A stretch of DNA of 64,000 nucleotides from Selaginella moellendorffii (taxonomy: Eukaryota > Streptophyta > Lycopodiopsida > Selaginellales > Selaginellaceae), in contig NW_003314307.1 of NCBI RefSeq assembly GCF_000143415.4, positions 702,331 through 766,330 of the forward strand. The letters run 5' to 3'. The notes below the pieces were generated by a model that saw only the letters and a program-made list of their open reading frames with translations, did not search any database and was not told the DNA's origin. Position 1 is the stretch's first letter. The number at the start of each line of letters is the position of its first letter. The position numbers and the translations under genes were made by a program. Shown piece after piece: positions 9,521-18,468 of the stretch.

Positions 9521-11962
9521 ATGGCATTAGCGTTTTTACTCCTTGTCGCCTTTGCAATTGCGTGCAGTGCAATGGAAATAGAGATTGGGAGCAGTCTCAA
9601 GCTGGGAAGCCAGTGGAATTCATCTGGAGGTACTTTTTCTCTTGGTTTTCATCTAATGGACGAGGCCTACAATCTAGCAATATGGTACCAGATCGATCCT
9701 GAAGAAATTGTTTGGATGGCAACTACTGATAACGGGCAGTTTGTCCATGCCAGTGGAAGCGCACAGCTTCAGCTCAGGTCTGATGGTGGACTCGTCATCA
9801 TCGATCGAGCTTCCATTCTGTGGCGAACTAATTCTGGACAGGCCAAAGGTGCTTCTCTTTTAGAGACTGGCAACTTGGTGGTCTATGGAGAGAATGAGCA
9901 ATTTGCATGGAAAAGTTTTGATGTTCCCACCACCACCATCTTGCCTGAACAACAATTTCACACAGAAACGGTTTCTGATACTAAAATTCTGTTCTCTCAG
10001 TCGAGAAACTATGCACTCCAGCTCAACAGGGGTCAGGTTTTCCTGAGGAACAATAACAAGAAATTTGTCATTCCTCAGAGATACTGGTACATAGCAAATC
10101 CTGCTGTTAACAGTTCGCAAACGTGCCTTATTGATGATACTGGGGAGCAAGTCAACAGTAACATACAGTGCCAGACTGATGGGTCTTTACGTTTTCCAGC
10201 AGTTCTCAACTTGAGCTCTGATGGAGTTTTATCGTATTATGACGCAACTGGCATAGCAACTGAAAATTCTCACAAATATGCACTGGATTATGGAATCTCG
10301 AACGTTTTGAGGAGGCTTAAGCTAGATGACGATGGAAATCTGAGAATGTATAGCTTCTCAAACGACACCAGGTCCTGGAGTATTGTTTGGCAAGCACTTA
10401 TGCAGGAATGTGATGTCTTTGGAGCCTGTGGAGCTTTTGGCCTTTGCACCTATCGACCAAAAAAGACTTGTAGCTGCCCTCCTGGATTCCATCGTGTTGA
10501 TCCCATCGATGATTCTCAGGGTTGTGATTATAATGTTCCTATGGACTGTGAGCATCCTACAAAGCTTGTCTTGGCCACCCGAGCCGACTACTACTACAGT
10601 GACTATAGATTTGACGCTGCCGTCACAACTTTGGAGCAATGCAAGGCCAATTGTCTAAAAGATTGTCAGTGCCTAGCAGCTGCATACAAGGCTCAAGACG
10701 GTGATAGTCTATGCTTCCTCAAGGGGGGACAGGATAGACTCTACAATGGGATGCAGTCGTTTGACAAGCCCAACCTTGTGTACATGAAAGTATCCATCAA
10801 CGACAAACTAGCTGCTGATGACCATTATGATTACTTCATGTCGAACACAAATGCAACACTGAGCAACATTTTCACTGCTCATCACAAAGAAAGTTACCTT
10901 TCTATGCACCTTCACTCAGTTGTCATAGCCATCGCCACTGCAGAATTAGTTGCTTTTGCTGCTATTGGAGTTGCCATGTTCTCGATGTGGAAGCGCAGAT
11001 CTCGAAAGGAATGGGAGGCTTTAACAGCAGAGATTGAGGGTTCTCCTACCAAGTTCACGTACAAACAACTCCAAGAGGCCACCAATAACTTTGAGGAGAC
11101 GCTAGGCTCTGGTGGATACGGAACCGTCTACAGAGGTGAAATACCTGAAAAAGGTGGTATTGTGGCAGTCAAGGTGATCAAAGCTGTTACTCATGCAGAG
11201 AAGCAGTTCAAGGCGGAAGTGAATACTATTGGAAAGGTACATCACGTTAATCTTGTACGTCTGCTTGGCTACTGTGTGGAGGGTGTTCACAGGCTCCTTG
11301 TCTACGAGTTCATGCCAAATGGTTCACTCGACAATTATCTATCCAGTAATTCAGGCTCCTCTGACTCGAGTTGGCAGACTCGGTTTTCTATAGCACTAGG
11401 CATAGCAAAAGGCATTGCTTATTTACACGAGGAATGCCAGGAGTGTATTATACATTGCGACATCAAGCCACAAAACATACTTCTGGATGATCAAATGAGT
11501 CCAAAGATTGCCGACTTTGGTCTAGCCAAGCTGACTAAAAGAGAGCACTCCATGAGCGTGACGACTGTAAGGGGAACCCGGGGTTATTTGGCACCCGAGT
11601 GGCTGGATGGTCTGTCGGTCACCCCCAAGATCGATGTTTATAGCTTTGGAATGCTCCTTTTTGACATCCTCAGTGGAACAAATAAGATGATTTTCAACGA
11701 ATTGGCTGGAACAAGCTTCGAAAGCTTTCCCTCAGGAATGGAGGACTATTTTCAGAAGTACATAGCCTCAGAGCTACAATGTATTGCAGATCCAAAGATG
11801 GAGATGGCAGAGACTGATTGGCCGCAGTTTAAGTTGTTGCTGAAGGTTGCATTGTGGTGCATCCAGCAAAACCCAAGTTCAAGGCCCTCTATGAGCCGTA
11901 TAGTGCAGCTGCTGGAACACAATGATCCGGAGAACAAGATATTTGATCAAGACTTATGTTAG
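9521..11962 (+). CDS. G-type lectin S-receptor-like serine/threonine kinase
   Basis: Single-pass plasma-membrane receptor kinase, intronless, 813 residues. Order: signal peptide (MALAFLLLVAFAIACSA), bulb-type mannose-binding lectin domain (about 25-150), S-locus glycoprotein/EGF-like region with CDVFGACGAFGLCTY and CSCPPGFH (about 290-330), PAN domain with NCLKDCQCLAAAY (about 370-390), transmembrane helix (about 466-490), and kinase domain with glycine loop LGSGGYGTVYRG (about 526), catalytic loop HCDIKPQN (about 645) and DFG. The catalytic loop has HCD in place of HRD, so it is a non-RD kinase; in plants these are often immune receptors. Start at 9521 gives a clean signal peptide. Converges on the receptor-like protein gene with only 59 bp between stops. 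Ligand unknown. Confidence 0.93.
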   Translation: MALAFLLLVAFAIACSAMEIEIGSSLKLGSQWNSSGGTFSLGFHLMDEAYNLAIWYQIDPEEIVWMATTDNGQFVHASGSAQLQLRSDGGLVIIDRASILWRTNSGQAKGASLLETGNLVVYGENEQFAWKSFDVPTTTILPEQQFHTETVSDTKILFSQSRNYALQLNRGQVFLRNNNKKFVIPQRYWYIANPAVNSSQTCLIDDTGEQVNSNIQCQTDGSLRFPAVLNLSSDGVLSYYDATGIATENSHKYALDYGISNVLRRLKLDDDGNLRMYSFSNDTRSWSIVWQALMQECDVFGACGAFGLCTYRPKKTCSCPPGFHRVDPIDDSQGCDYNVPMDCEHPTKLVLATRADYYYSDYRFDAAVTTLEQCKANCLKDCQCLAAAYKAQDGDSLCFLKGGQDRLYNGMQSFDKPNLVYMKVSINDKLAADDHYDYFMSNTNATLSNIFTAHHKESYLSMHLHSVVIAIATAELVAFAAIGVAMFSMWKRRSRKEWEALTAEIEGSPTKFTYKQLQEATNNFEETLGSGGYGTVYRGEIPEKGGIVAVKVIKAVTHAEKQFKAEVNTIGKVHHVNLVRLLGYCVEGVHRLLVYEFMPNGSLDNYLSSNSGSSDSSWQTRFSIALGIAKGIAYLHEECQECIIHCDIKPQNILLDDQMSPKIADFGLAKLTKREHSMSVTTVRGTRGYLAPEWLDGLSVTPKIDVYSFGMLLFDILSGTNKMIFNELAGTSFESFPSGMEDYFQKYIASELQCIADPKMEMAETDWPQFKLLLKVALWCIQQNPSSRPSMSRIVQLLEHNDPENKIFDQDLC

Positions 11963-12021
11963 GATTTTAAAACATGTAGTTCTTGCTGAAAAGTAATTGC
12001 AAATAATATAGTGTATTGAAT

Positions 12022-13503
12022 TTAATTCTTCATTTTTATCATCCAGACCATAGTGATTGCAAGTATAAAAACTCCTTCTGTAATTGCAATTGCCAAGAGA
12101 GCATAATATATATGCTTTCGACTGGTGCTGTTTTTTGGGGTCCTACTTCCATAAACTAACATTATTTCTTCTGTATCTGTGACAAAAGCATCAATATTGT
12201 TCAGATCACCTGAGTATGCAAAACCTTCAACTTGTGATTCTCCTGCCACTTTGAGAAGAACAAAGTTTTCTAGAAATGCTGTCTGGATGCCATTGAAAAG
12301 CTTCCCAGCATTTCCCTTGTGAAAGCAGAGGTCTGTCCCTTGATATTTGTAAGCAGCTGCCAAACAGTTGCAATCCTTCAAACAACTTTCCATGCAACCT
12401 TGAAGGGGCATGACAAGCTTAGCATCAAAGTTGTAGTCATTCCAGGGGTAATCTGCCCGGTAAATACGAACAAACTTGTTATTGGTTGCGTTGCAATGCA
12501 AAGGAATGTCGTAAGCACATCCAGCTAAGGGATCAGTTTCATTGATCCTGTGAAATCCTGGAGGGCATCTGCAAGTCTTTTCAGGTGTATAGGTACAAAT
12601 CCCAAACTGCCCACAAGCTCCGAATATGTCACACTCCATAAACACAGCTGTCCAAACTGTGATCCATGACGAAGAATTGCGATCCACACTAAACATCTTA
12701 AGGCTTCCATCGGCATCCAGAGTGAGCCTCCTAGTAAGAACACTACTGCCCTTGTGGTCAATTGCATAGATCGTAGAACTGTCCCAAGAGTTCCCAGTGC
12801 CGTCGTAGAAAGTGAGAACGCCATCACCACTCATGTTGAACCGAGGGAGTATGTCAAGACTGGAAATGTTGACAATAGATAAGTTGGTGTTGGTGATGGT
12901 CCAGTATGGCTGTGTGAGATATTCCTTGTATCGGAGCATGACTTGAATGGGATTAAGTTCCAAGCTATACTTTCCTGCCTCAAGGGTCATTGATCCGACG
13001 AGCTGTTGGTTAGGAAGGAGGGTGTTGGTTGGAGAATCAAAGCTTTGCCACAGTATTCCATCGTGGGCATCAAGCATCATGAAGCTTCCAGTGTCGGACA
13101 TCCTGGCCTTGGAGATGCACTGATCACATGAGATAATCACTGTCTTCCACACAGATTGAACATTTTCTGCGCTTCCCTGGTTGACAAGAAGTGCATCGTT
13201 GGTGAGGATAAGATTCGCATCTTCAGTGACAAGAAGTGGCTGATCGCTGCCGAGGGACTTGGCTGTCCAAACTATCGTATCGGGGTCAAACACATACCAA
13301 ATCGCGAGGCTGAAGCGCTTACTGTCAGCGATCGACTTGAAACCTACAGCAAAAATGCGTCCCTCCGAAACCCAAGACTCTCCAACTTCAATGCCTTGGC
13401 CGAGGTGGATATCACCTGACTCCGCGCGAACAAAATTCAATGCCAAGAGATAGAAATGTAGCAGCAGAGTGGTGGAGACGGCAAAGATTGTTACTCCTTC
13501 CAT
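12022..13503 (-). CDS. S-domain lectin receptor-like protein lacking a kinase domain
   Basis: Encodes the extracellular half of a G-type lectin receptor: signal peptide (MEGVTIFAVSTTLLLHFYLL), B-lectin domain, EGF-like CDIFGACGQFGICTY and CRCPPGFH, PAN domain with SCLKDCNCLAAAY, then a transmembrane helix (ALLAIAITEGVFILAITMVW) and a stop six residues later (MIKMKN). I chose the ATG at 13503, giving 493 residues, because it starts a good signal peptide; the frame is open to 13602 but that extension is not signal-like. No kinase remnant lies between its stop and the neighbouring gene 59 bp away, so the kinase was lost completely, or the protein is a genuine receptor-like protein. The frame is clean, so it may be functional, for example as a co-receptor or decoy. 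Role inferred. Confidence 0.88.
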   Translation of the reverse strand: MEGVTIFAVSTTLLLHFYLLALNFVRAESGDIHLGQGIEVGESWVSEGRIFAVGFKSIADSKRFSLAIWYVFDPDTIVWTAKSLGSDQPLLVTEDANLILTNDALLVNQGSAENVQSVWKTVIISCDQCISKARMSDTGSFMMLDAHDGILWQSFDSPTNTLLPNQQLVGSMTLEAGKYSLELNPIQVMLRYKEYLTQPYWTITNTNLSIVNISSLDILPRFNMSGDGVLTFYDGTGNSWDSSTIYAIDHKGSSVLTRRLTLDADGSLKMFSVDRNSSSWITVWTAVFMECDIFGACGQFGICTYTPEKTCRCPPGFHRINETDPLAGCAYDIPLHCNATNNKFVRIYRADYPWNDYNFDAKLVMPLQGCMESCLKDCNCLAAAYKYQGTDLCFHKGNAGKLFNGIQTAFLENFVLLKVAGESQVEGFAYSGDLNNIDAFVTDTEEIMLVYGSRTPKNSTSRKHIYYALLAIAITEGVFILAITMVWMIKMKN

Positions 13504-13916
13504 GATAGCAAGCCAGAAGAGGGAGTCAAACAAGCCACCCGTGTTAACTAAGGTACATCTCTTGAAGACTAGACGTGCTCTAAAGCGAGTCATCGTCGTC
13601 ACAGACGCACTTCTCCAAAAGCAAAAACAATGGGGCCCATCTTTGACAAGGTGGAAGTGTTTGACACGGCAGAGAGAGTGGTTTGTGGGAATCTTATATC
13701 TGTAGCTTGGAACAAGATCTCATCTTGTGGACCTTCATCTAGACTGATCTAGTGAATATTCCAAAGACTTGACTCGCTTTGTGTGGGCCTTCTCGAGCGA
13801 GATGGCCTGCATTATGTTTTGGCTTTTTCCAAGTTCCAGGTTGCTAGTCTAACACGGCAGATGGTATTGTGTAAATACTCAAGGTCAGTGCCTTATCTTT
13901 GTTCTTCACTGGAACT
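13504..13916. promoter_or_regulatory. Shared divergent promoter between receptor-like protein and receptor kinase
   Basis: About 413 bp separate the two divergent start codons (13503 minus, 13917 plus), so both genes' promoters must lie here or overlap neighbouring transcripts. A W-box core CTTGACT sits at 13768-13774 and a TATA-like TAAATA near 13873, about 40 bp before the plus-strand ATG. No coding signal seen. Confidence 0.45.
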
Positions 13917-16418
13917 ATGGCAAAAGCTCTTTCCCTAGTGCTGATCGCTACACTCTCATCCGTTCTATCTTCCAGAGCAGTTCAACTGGGAGAAAAGCTC
14001 AGTGCCGGAAACCCACCATGGATTTCTCGTGGGAACACTTTCGCATTCGGCTTCTACAGCACTACTAGTGGTATGTCCACTCTCGCAATTTGGTACCAAA
14101 GCACAGGAACTGTCGTCTGGGAAGCCACGCTAGACAATGGCGCAAGCACGAAAGAGAGAGTAAGCGTAAGCAGAAATGGAGTTCTCGAGCTCACCGCAAC
14201 TGGTCTCGTCGTCACAGACGCTTCCAAGCCCGTGTGGACTTCAAATCTGCGATGCAACAATCGTTGCTCTGTCACCGTAGCTTCTCTGGAGGAAAATGGA
14301 AACCTTGTGCTGCTCGGCAATGGAACAAGGCTCTGGCAGAGCTTCGACTCACCAACAGATACAATTCTTCCCGAGCAAGATCTGGTTGGAAACATGACGC
14401 TGGTCTCCGGAAAGTATAGACTGAGCATGAATAAGAGCAGTGTTGGCCTCTACTTTGATGGCTTTTCAGCGAATGAATCCTACTGGAGTGTTCTCAACAA
14501 GGATCTTGACGTGACGATGAAAAACTCCATCCCCAGGCTCACCTTCAACAGGAATGGAAGTCTCGAGTTTTTCGACGCAAATGGAAGCTCTTGGTATCGC
14601 TACAAGTATGACAACGCGCAGCGGTACCCGATAGACTACGGAAACAGCAGCGTCTTGCGGAGGCTCACGCTGGAAAAGAATGGAACTTTGCGGAGCTACA
14701 GCACATATGGAGAGAGATCTCTCTGGAGAGTTGTGTGGCAATCGCTACTGCTCGAGTGCGATGTGTTTGGGACGTGTGGAAATTTCGGGCTTTGCAAGTA
14801 CCAGCCCAGGAAGTCGTGCGTTTGCCCCCCAGGATTTCATACTGTACGTGATAGGAGCAGTGGTCAGCTCGATGGCGATTTTCCGGGATGCAGCTACAAC
14901 TTTCCATTGAACTGTAGCAACAGCAAGATGGTGGAGCTAGCTCGAGCCGATTTTCTTGGAAGTGGTTACATCGTCGGTTTAAACTCCAGCATGTCCTTGG
15001 AGCAGTGCAAGAAACTTTGCTTGGACGATTGCCAGTGCGTTGGTGCTGCCTACACGCTTGACGGCTCGGGGCAATGCCGGCTAAGGAAAGGTGGCAGCAC
15101 TCCATACAACATTGTCCAGTCGCCACAAAAGGCATCCATCGCTCTCATCAAACTCTCGGCCTCGGACACACGCGCACAAGCCGATCCAAACGACATGAAA
15201 AACCTCTTTGTCACGAGCATGAATGCCAGCGATCTATATCAAGCGGACAGTCGCAAGTCTAGCGGCACCAAGTTCTTCACGGCTTCTCGAGCACTCGTGT
15301 TTGGTGTGGCGGTGGGGGAATTTGTGATCCTGTGCTGCGTTGTGATAGCAACGTCGATGTGGTGGCGAAGATCTAACAAGAAAATGTGGAACAAACATGC
15401 TGGTGATCACCATGGGCCGACGAGATTCTCATACGAGCAACTGGAAATTGCTACTGGGAACTTCCGTCACAAACTCGGCTCCGGTGGATTTGGGAGTGTC
15501 TACAAGGGTGTTCTTCCGGACAAAACAGTGGTGGCTGTGAAGACTCTAGAGGTTGCCACTCACGGAGAAAACCAGTTCAAAGCCGAGGTTGCCACTCTTG
15601 GAACGATTCATCACGTCAACTTGGTTAAACTCTTGGGCTACTGTGTCGAGGGCAGCCACAGGGTTCTGGTTTACGAGTACATGACCAATGGATCGCTGGA
15701 CAAAGTGTTGACGTCGATAAGAGCTCCTTGGAAAACCAGGTATTGTCATAGAAAATCGCAAAGTCCTAAGGTTAAACTCACTCTCTTGTTCAGATACTCC
15801 ATTGCTATGGGCATTGCAAGGGGCATCACCTACTTGCATGAGGAGTGCTACGAGTGCATTCTCCACTGCGACATCAAGCCACAAAACATCCTCCTCGACC
15901 AAAACTTGTGCCCAAAGGTGGCGGACTTTGGCCTTGCAAAGCTGACCAAGAAGGAGATGGCTCTCAACGTGACCACCATCCGAGGAACTCGAGGATACTT
16001 GGCGCCCGAGTGGATCAGCAATCGGCCCATCACCACCAAAGTGGACGTCTACAGCTACGGAATGGTGCTGCTCGAGCTTCTAAGCGGCCATGACAAGTCA
16101 AGATCCGGCCAGAACACTTATTTCTCCGTGTGGGCTTTCCAGAAGTACATGGCGGGAGAGTTTGAGAGCATTGTGGATCCAAAGCCTGTCACGAGTGTCG
16201 AGTGGAGCCAGTTTGAGAGGATGCTCAAGACTGCGTTCTGGTGCATCCAGCTCGATGCGAATTTGAGGCCCAGCATGAGCCGGGTTATCCAGATGCTCGA
16301 GGACAACAGCTCCGAGCTTGCGGTTCCACCATTTCCAACACCACTTGATCACGAAGCTGGAACTGGTAACTCGAGCTCCATTCCTCTCGAGACACAGTCG
16401 TTTCTGGAAGCACGCTAA
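13917..16418 (+). CDS. G-type lectin S-receptor-like serine/threonine kinase with one 54-bp intron
   Basis: Plasma-membrane receptor kinase with signal peptide (MAKALSLVLIATLSSVLS), B-lectin domain, EGF-like CDVFGTCGNFGLCKY and CVCPPGFH, PAN domain (LCLDDCQCVGAAY), transmembrane helix (about 460-482), and kinase with LGSGGFGSVYKG, HCDIKPQN and DFGLAKL. The loop is HCD, hence non-RD. The ATG at 13917 starts the signal peptide; the frame extends six codons upstream without an ATG. At 15740-15793 lies a 54-nt GT-AG segment that stays in frame with no stop. Removing it restores the conserved kinase sequence TRYSIAMGIARG, so I read it as an intron. The protein is then 815 residues; if retained, 18 residues are inserted between kinase subdomains V and VIa. 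Divergent from the kinase-less gene; its duplicate's 3' relic lies at 33.6 kb. Confidence 0.93.
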   Translation: MAKALSLVLIATLSSVLSSRAVQLGEKLSAGNPPWISRGNTFAFGFYSTTSGMSTLAIWYQSTGTVVWEATLDNGASTKERVSVSRNGVLELTATGLVVTDASKPVWTSNLRCNNRCSVTVASLEENGNLVLLGNGTRLWQSFDSPTDTILPEQDLVGNMTLVSGKYRLSMNKSSVGLYFDGFSANESYWSVLNKDLDVTMKNSIPRLTFNRNGSLEFFDANGSSWYRYKYDNAQRYPIDYGNSSVLRRLTLEKNGTLRSYSTYGERSLWRVVWQSLLLECDVFGTCGNFGLCKYQPRKSCVCPPGFHTVRDRSSGQLDGDFPGCSYNFPLNCSNSKMVELARADFLGSGYIVGLNSSMSLEQCKKLCLDDCQCVGAAYTLDGSGQCRLRKGGSTPYNIVQSPQKASIALIKLSASDTRAQADPNDMKNLFVTSMNASDLYQADSRKSSGTKFFTASRALVFGVAVGEFVILCCVVIATSMWWRRSNKKMWNKHAGDHHGPTRFSYEQLEIATGNFRHKLGSGGFGSVYKGVLPDKTVVAVKTLEVATHGENQFKAEVATLGTIHHVNLVKLLGYCVEGSHRVLVYEYMTNGSLDKVLTSIRAPWKTRYCHRKSQSPKVKLTLLFRYSIAMGIARGITYLHEECYECILHCDIKPQNILLDQNLCPKVADFGLAKLTKKEMALNVTTIRGTRGYLAPEWISNRPITTKVDVYSYGMVLLELLSGHDKSRSGQNTYFSVWAFQKYMAGEFESIVDPKPVTSVEWSQFERMLKTAFWCIQLDANLRPSMSRVIQMLEDNSSELAVPPFPTPLDHEAGTGNSSSIPLETQSFLEAR

Positions 16419-16439
16419 GCTAAGCTAGCTAAATTTATA

Positions 16440-16953
16440 TTATAAAACTACAAAACGAAATAGGAATGCTTAGAGATTCCGGATGCCAGAAAGTTGATAA
16501 AGTAACATTTTGTCACTGTTATATTTCATGCTCATGCTCTGCTTACATGCATAAAAATAAATATTGCGATTCATCGACATCACAGAGCCCGATATTCATA
16601 TCTTGGAAAAGTTGGCCGCCGTAAAAACCATGCAAGGATTTAATTTTCTCGATCTTTGGCTCGCGTCGAAAGTTACCGTTGAAAGAATTCGCTGATGATT
16701 ACTTTAACCCCTAACGCTAGCCCGGACTATCCCCACCAAAAGATCCAGGCCGTCGATCGCGTTGCCTCTCGACATTCCGCCACGAAATGCCGACCCGGCT
16801 TACGCGCGTTCCCTACAGTGGCACTATCTTCCTCTTTAGATTTGTTTTTGTTTCTTTTGCCGCAAGGAAGAAAGGAAGAGACGAGCAAAGCTGCGAGCAG
16901 CGGTCGAGCGATCGATCGAGCGATTGAGTGGTTTCATCACGGAGAAGATCAAA
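16440..16953. other. Duplicated intergenic/5' region of NAT unit
   Basis: No gene. From about 16490 the sequence matches 33900-34434, the region in front of the intact NAT gene (blocks around CACAGAGCCCGATATTCATA and TTTGGCTCGCGTCGAAAG). It is the duplicated promoter/5' UTR of that transporter, with small indels in each copy. Confidence 0.7.
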
Positions 16954-17680
16954 ATGTCTGGAGGAGGGGGAAAAAATGACTACTAGAATCTGGTTCAAGA
17001 GCAGCTCCCCGAGCTCGACTACTGTGTCAATGACAGCCCTCCTCTCGGTTTGTTCTTGCGGTTTCTCCGATGGATTGATCGTGGTGACTTTCTTGGCCTA
17101 CTTTTTTTTTAGAGGGAAAGAAGACATAACAAGAAGAGCAAGCAACCGATTTAGTTCTCTCTATCAGCGATCGAGAAGAAGAAGACGCTCAAAGAAAGTT
17201 CAAGGTTTTCCAGAAAACAAGAAAACTTACATCGTTTCCCATGGCATAAACGAGAGGAGTCGTGACCAAAACCGTTGTTCCGACCATGGTAAGATAGTGC
17301 TGGAATCCGACAACAATGGTCTCGGCTGCTCACTCTTTGCGAGCGGCATCAAGACGCTCATCCAGTCCTTCCTTGGAACCAGGCTTCCGGCCATTGTGGG
17401 GGGCTCCTACGCTTACATCCTCCCCATCTTCAGCATCATCAACTCTCCCAAGCTGCGAGCCATCAGACGATCGCGAGGTACAAAAAAAATCCATTTTTCT
17501 TTCTTCTGATCGACCCTGAAAGTTGTTTTCCATCGTTCTTCTCAGAGGTTTCTTCACTCGATGAAAGCTATCCAGGGAACTCTCATCTGTGCCTCCATTC
17601 TCCAGATAGTCCTTGGCTTCAGTGCACTCTGGGGTATTTTTTCAAGGTGTAGTTTAAGACTCGATCGTTTCTTTTTGTTT
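16954..17680 (+). pseudogene. Broken 5' copy of the nucleobase-ascorbate transporter gene
   Basis: Copy of the first four exons of the NAT gene at 34435-36913, ending in intron 4 where an unrelated PPR segment begins (about 17680). Several lesions are visible. Codon 11, CAG in the intact gene, is TAG here (about 16984). Exon 2 with its flanking introns is inverted (17111-17330). The first ~29 bp of exon 3 are missing. A 2-bp deletion near the end of exon 3 (around 17463) shifts the frame. Exons 5-14 are absent. It cannot make a transporter. Exon 3 and 4 remnants still read GTRLPAIVGGSYAYILP and SMKAIQGTLICASILQ, typical of NAT helices 2-3. Confidence 0.9.
17111..17330. other. Internal inversion of NAT exon 2 within the pseudogene
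   Basis: This ~220-bp block is the reverse complement of about 34612-34815 in the intact NAT gene (exon 2, intron 2). In this orientation the minus strand reads the same shadow peptide (CRIPALSYHGRNNGFGHDSS) that the plus strand reads in the intact gene. Flanking exon 1 and exon 3 keep the normal orientation. Confidence 0.9.
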
Positions 17681-18433
17681 GACGATATAGTCGTGAGCCA
17701 TCCAGCTATCCTCGTCCAAAACTCCCCGGCTGGAGCAAACGTTGAGCAGCGTGAGGAGCAAAACCTTGTCCGGCTTTATCCCTTCCACCGCCATGGATCG
17801 AAGCAGCCCCCAAGTCTCTCTCCTCCTCCCATTCTCCACAAACACGGACACCAAGATCGTCCAGCTGATCACATTCCTCCTCTCCAAACAATTGAAGAGT
17901 TGTTTGGCAAGATCCAGCCTCCCACACTTCCCATACATGCTGACCAGCGCATTCCCGATCTCCAAGTCGGAATCCAGCAGCTTGTCTTGGATCTGGCGAT
18001 GGATCCCGGCACCATCTTCGAGCCGCTTGAGGATGCCACACACGTTGAGAGCCGCCAGGAACACAAGTCGGTTGGGCTCCACGCCGGCCTTGATCATCTG
18101 GTGGAATCTCTCCAGCGCCTGGTTATGGAGGCCCGCGTGGAAGTACGCCACGAGAATCGACGTCCAGGAGAAGATGTTCTTGTGCGCGATGGAGTCGAAT
18201 GCGCGCTGCGCCTCGTCAGTCCTGCCGCATTTGCCATACATTTGGACGAGGCAGTTACCCAAGAATCGCGAGCCGCTCTCCTCGCGATCGCCCAGCAGGA
18301 GCCCTGATTCACGGATCTGCGCGTGGAGGCGGTTGCCCTGTGAAAAATCCCCCAGCCTACCGCATTCCCTAAGGAGGCGCGCGTAGCTCCGGCACAGATC
18401 GTCCACGCCGCTTCTGGAGATCGCCGCGCGCAT
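17654..18433 (-). CDS. Truncated PPR fragment copied from the 5.5-8.9 kb PPR-DYW gene
   Basis: Open frame of 259 residues whose first ~251 residues are nearly identical to the N-terminus of the PPR-DYW protein (MRAAISRSGVDD, then repeats such as LVQMYGKCG). Homology runs from about 17683 to 18468, including ~35 bp of 5' flank. At the junction the frame leaves PPR sequence after MAHDYIV and adds eight residues (KQKETIES) read antisense from NAT intron 4, then stops. About seven PPR repeats remain; the E and DYW domains are lost. It may be untranscribed debris or a short PPR protein that binds RNA without editing. Few differences from the parent suggest a recent copy. Confidence 0.75.
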   Translation of the reverse strand: MRAAISRSGVDDLCRSYARLLRECGRLGDFSQGNRLHAQIRESGLLLGDREESGSRFLGNCLVQMYGKCGRTDEAQRAFDSIAHKNIFSWTSILVAYFHAGLHNQALERFHQMIKAGVEPNRLVFLAALNVCGILKRLEDGAGIHRQIQDKLLDSDLEIGNALVSMYGKCGRLDLAKQLFNCLERRNVISWTILVSVFVENGRRRETWGLLRSMAVEGIKPDKVLLLTLLNVCSSRGVLDEDSWMAHDYIVKQKETIES

Positions 18434-18468
18434 CTATCAGCAGCCATCGCCAAAGCTTAAATCTCGGT

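Noticed and set aside
17561-18307. 248-codon plus-strand frame across the NAT/PPR junction
   Set aside because: Most of it is antisense to the PPR fragment and is shared as a shadow frame with the parent PPR gene.
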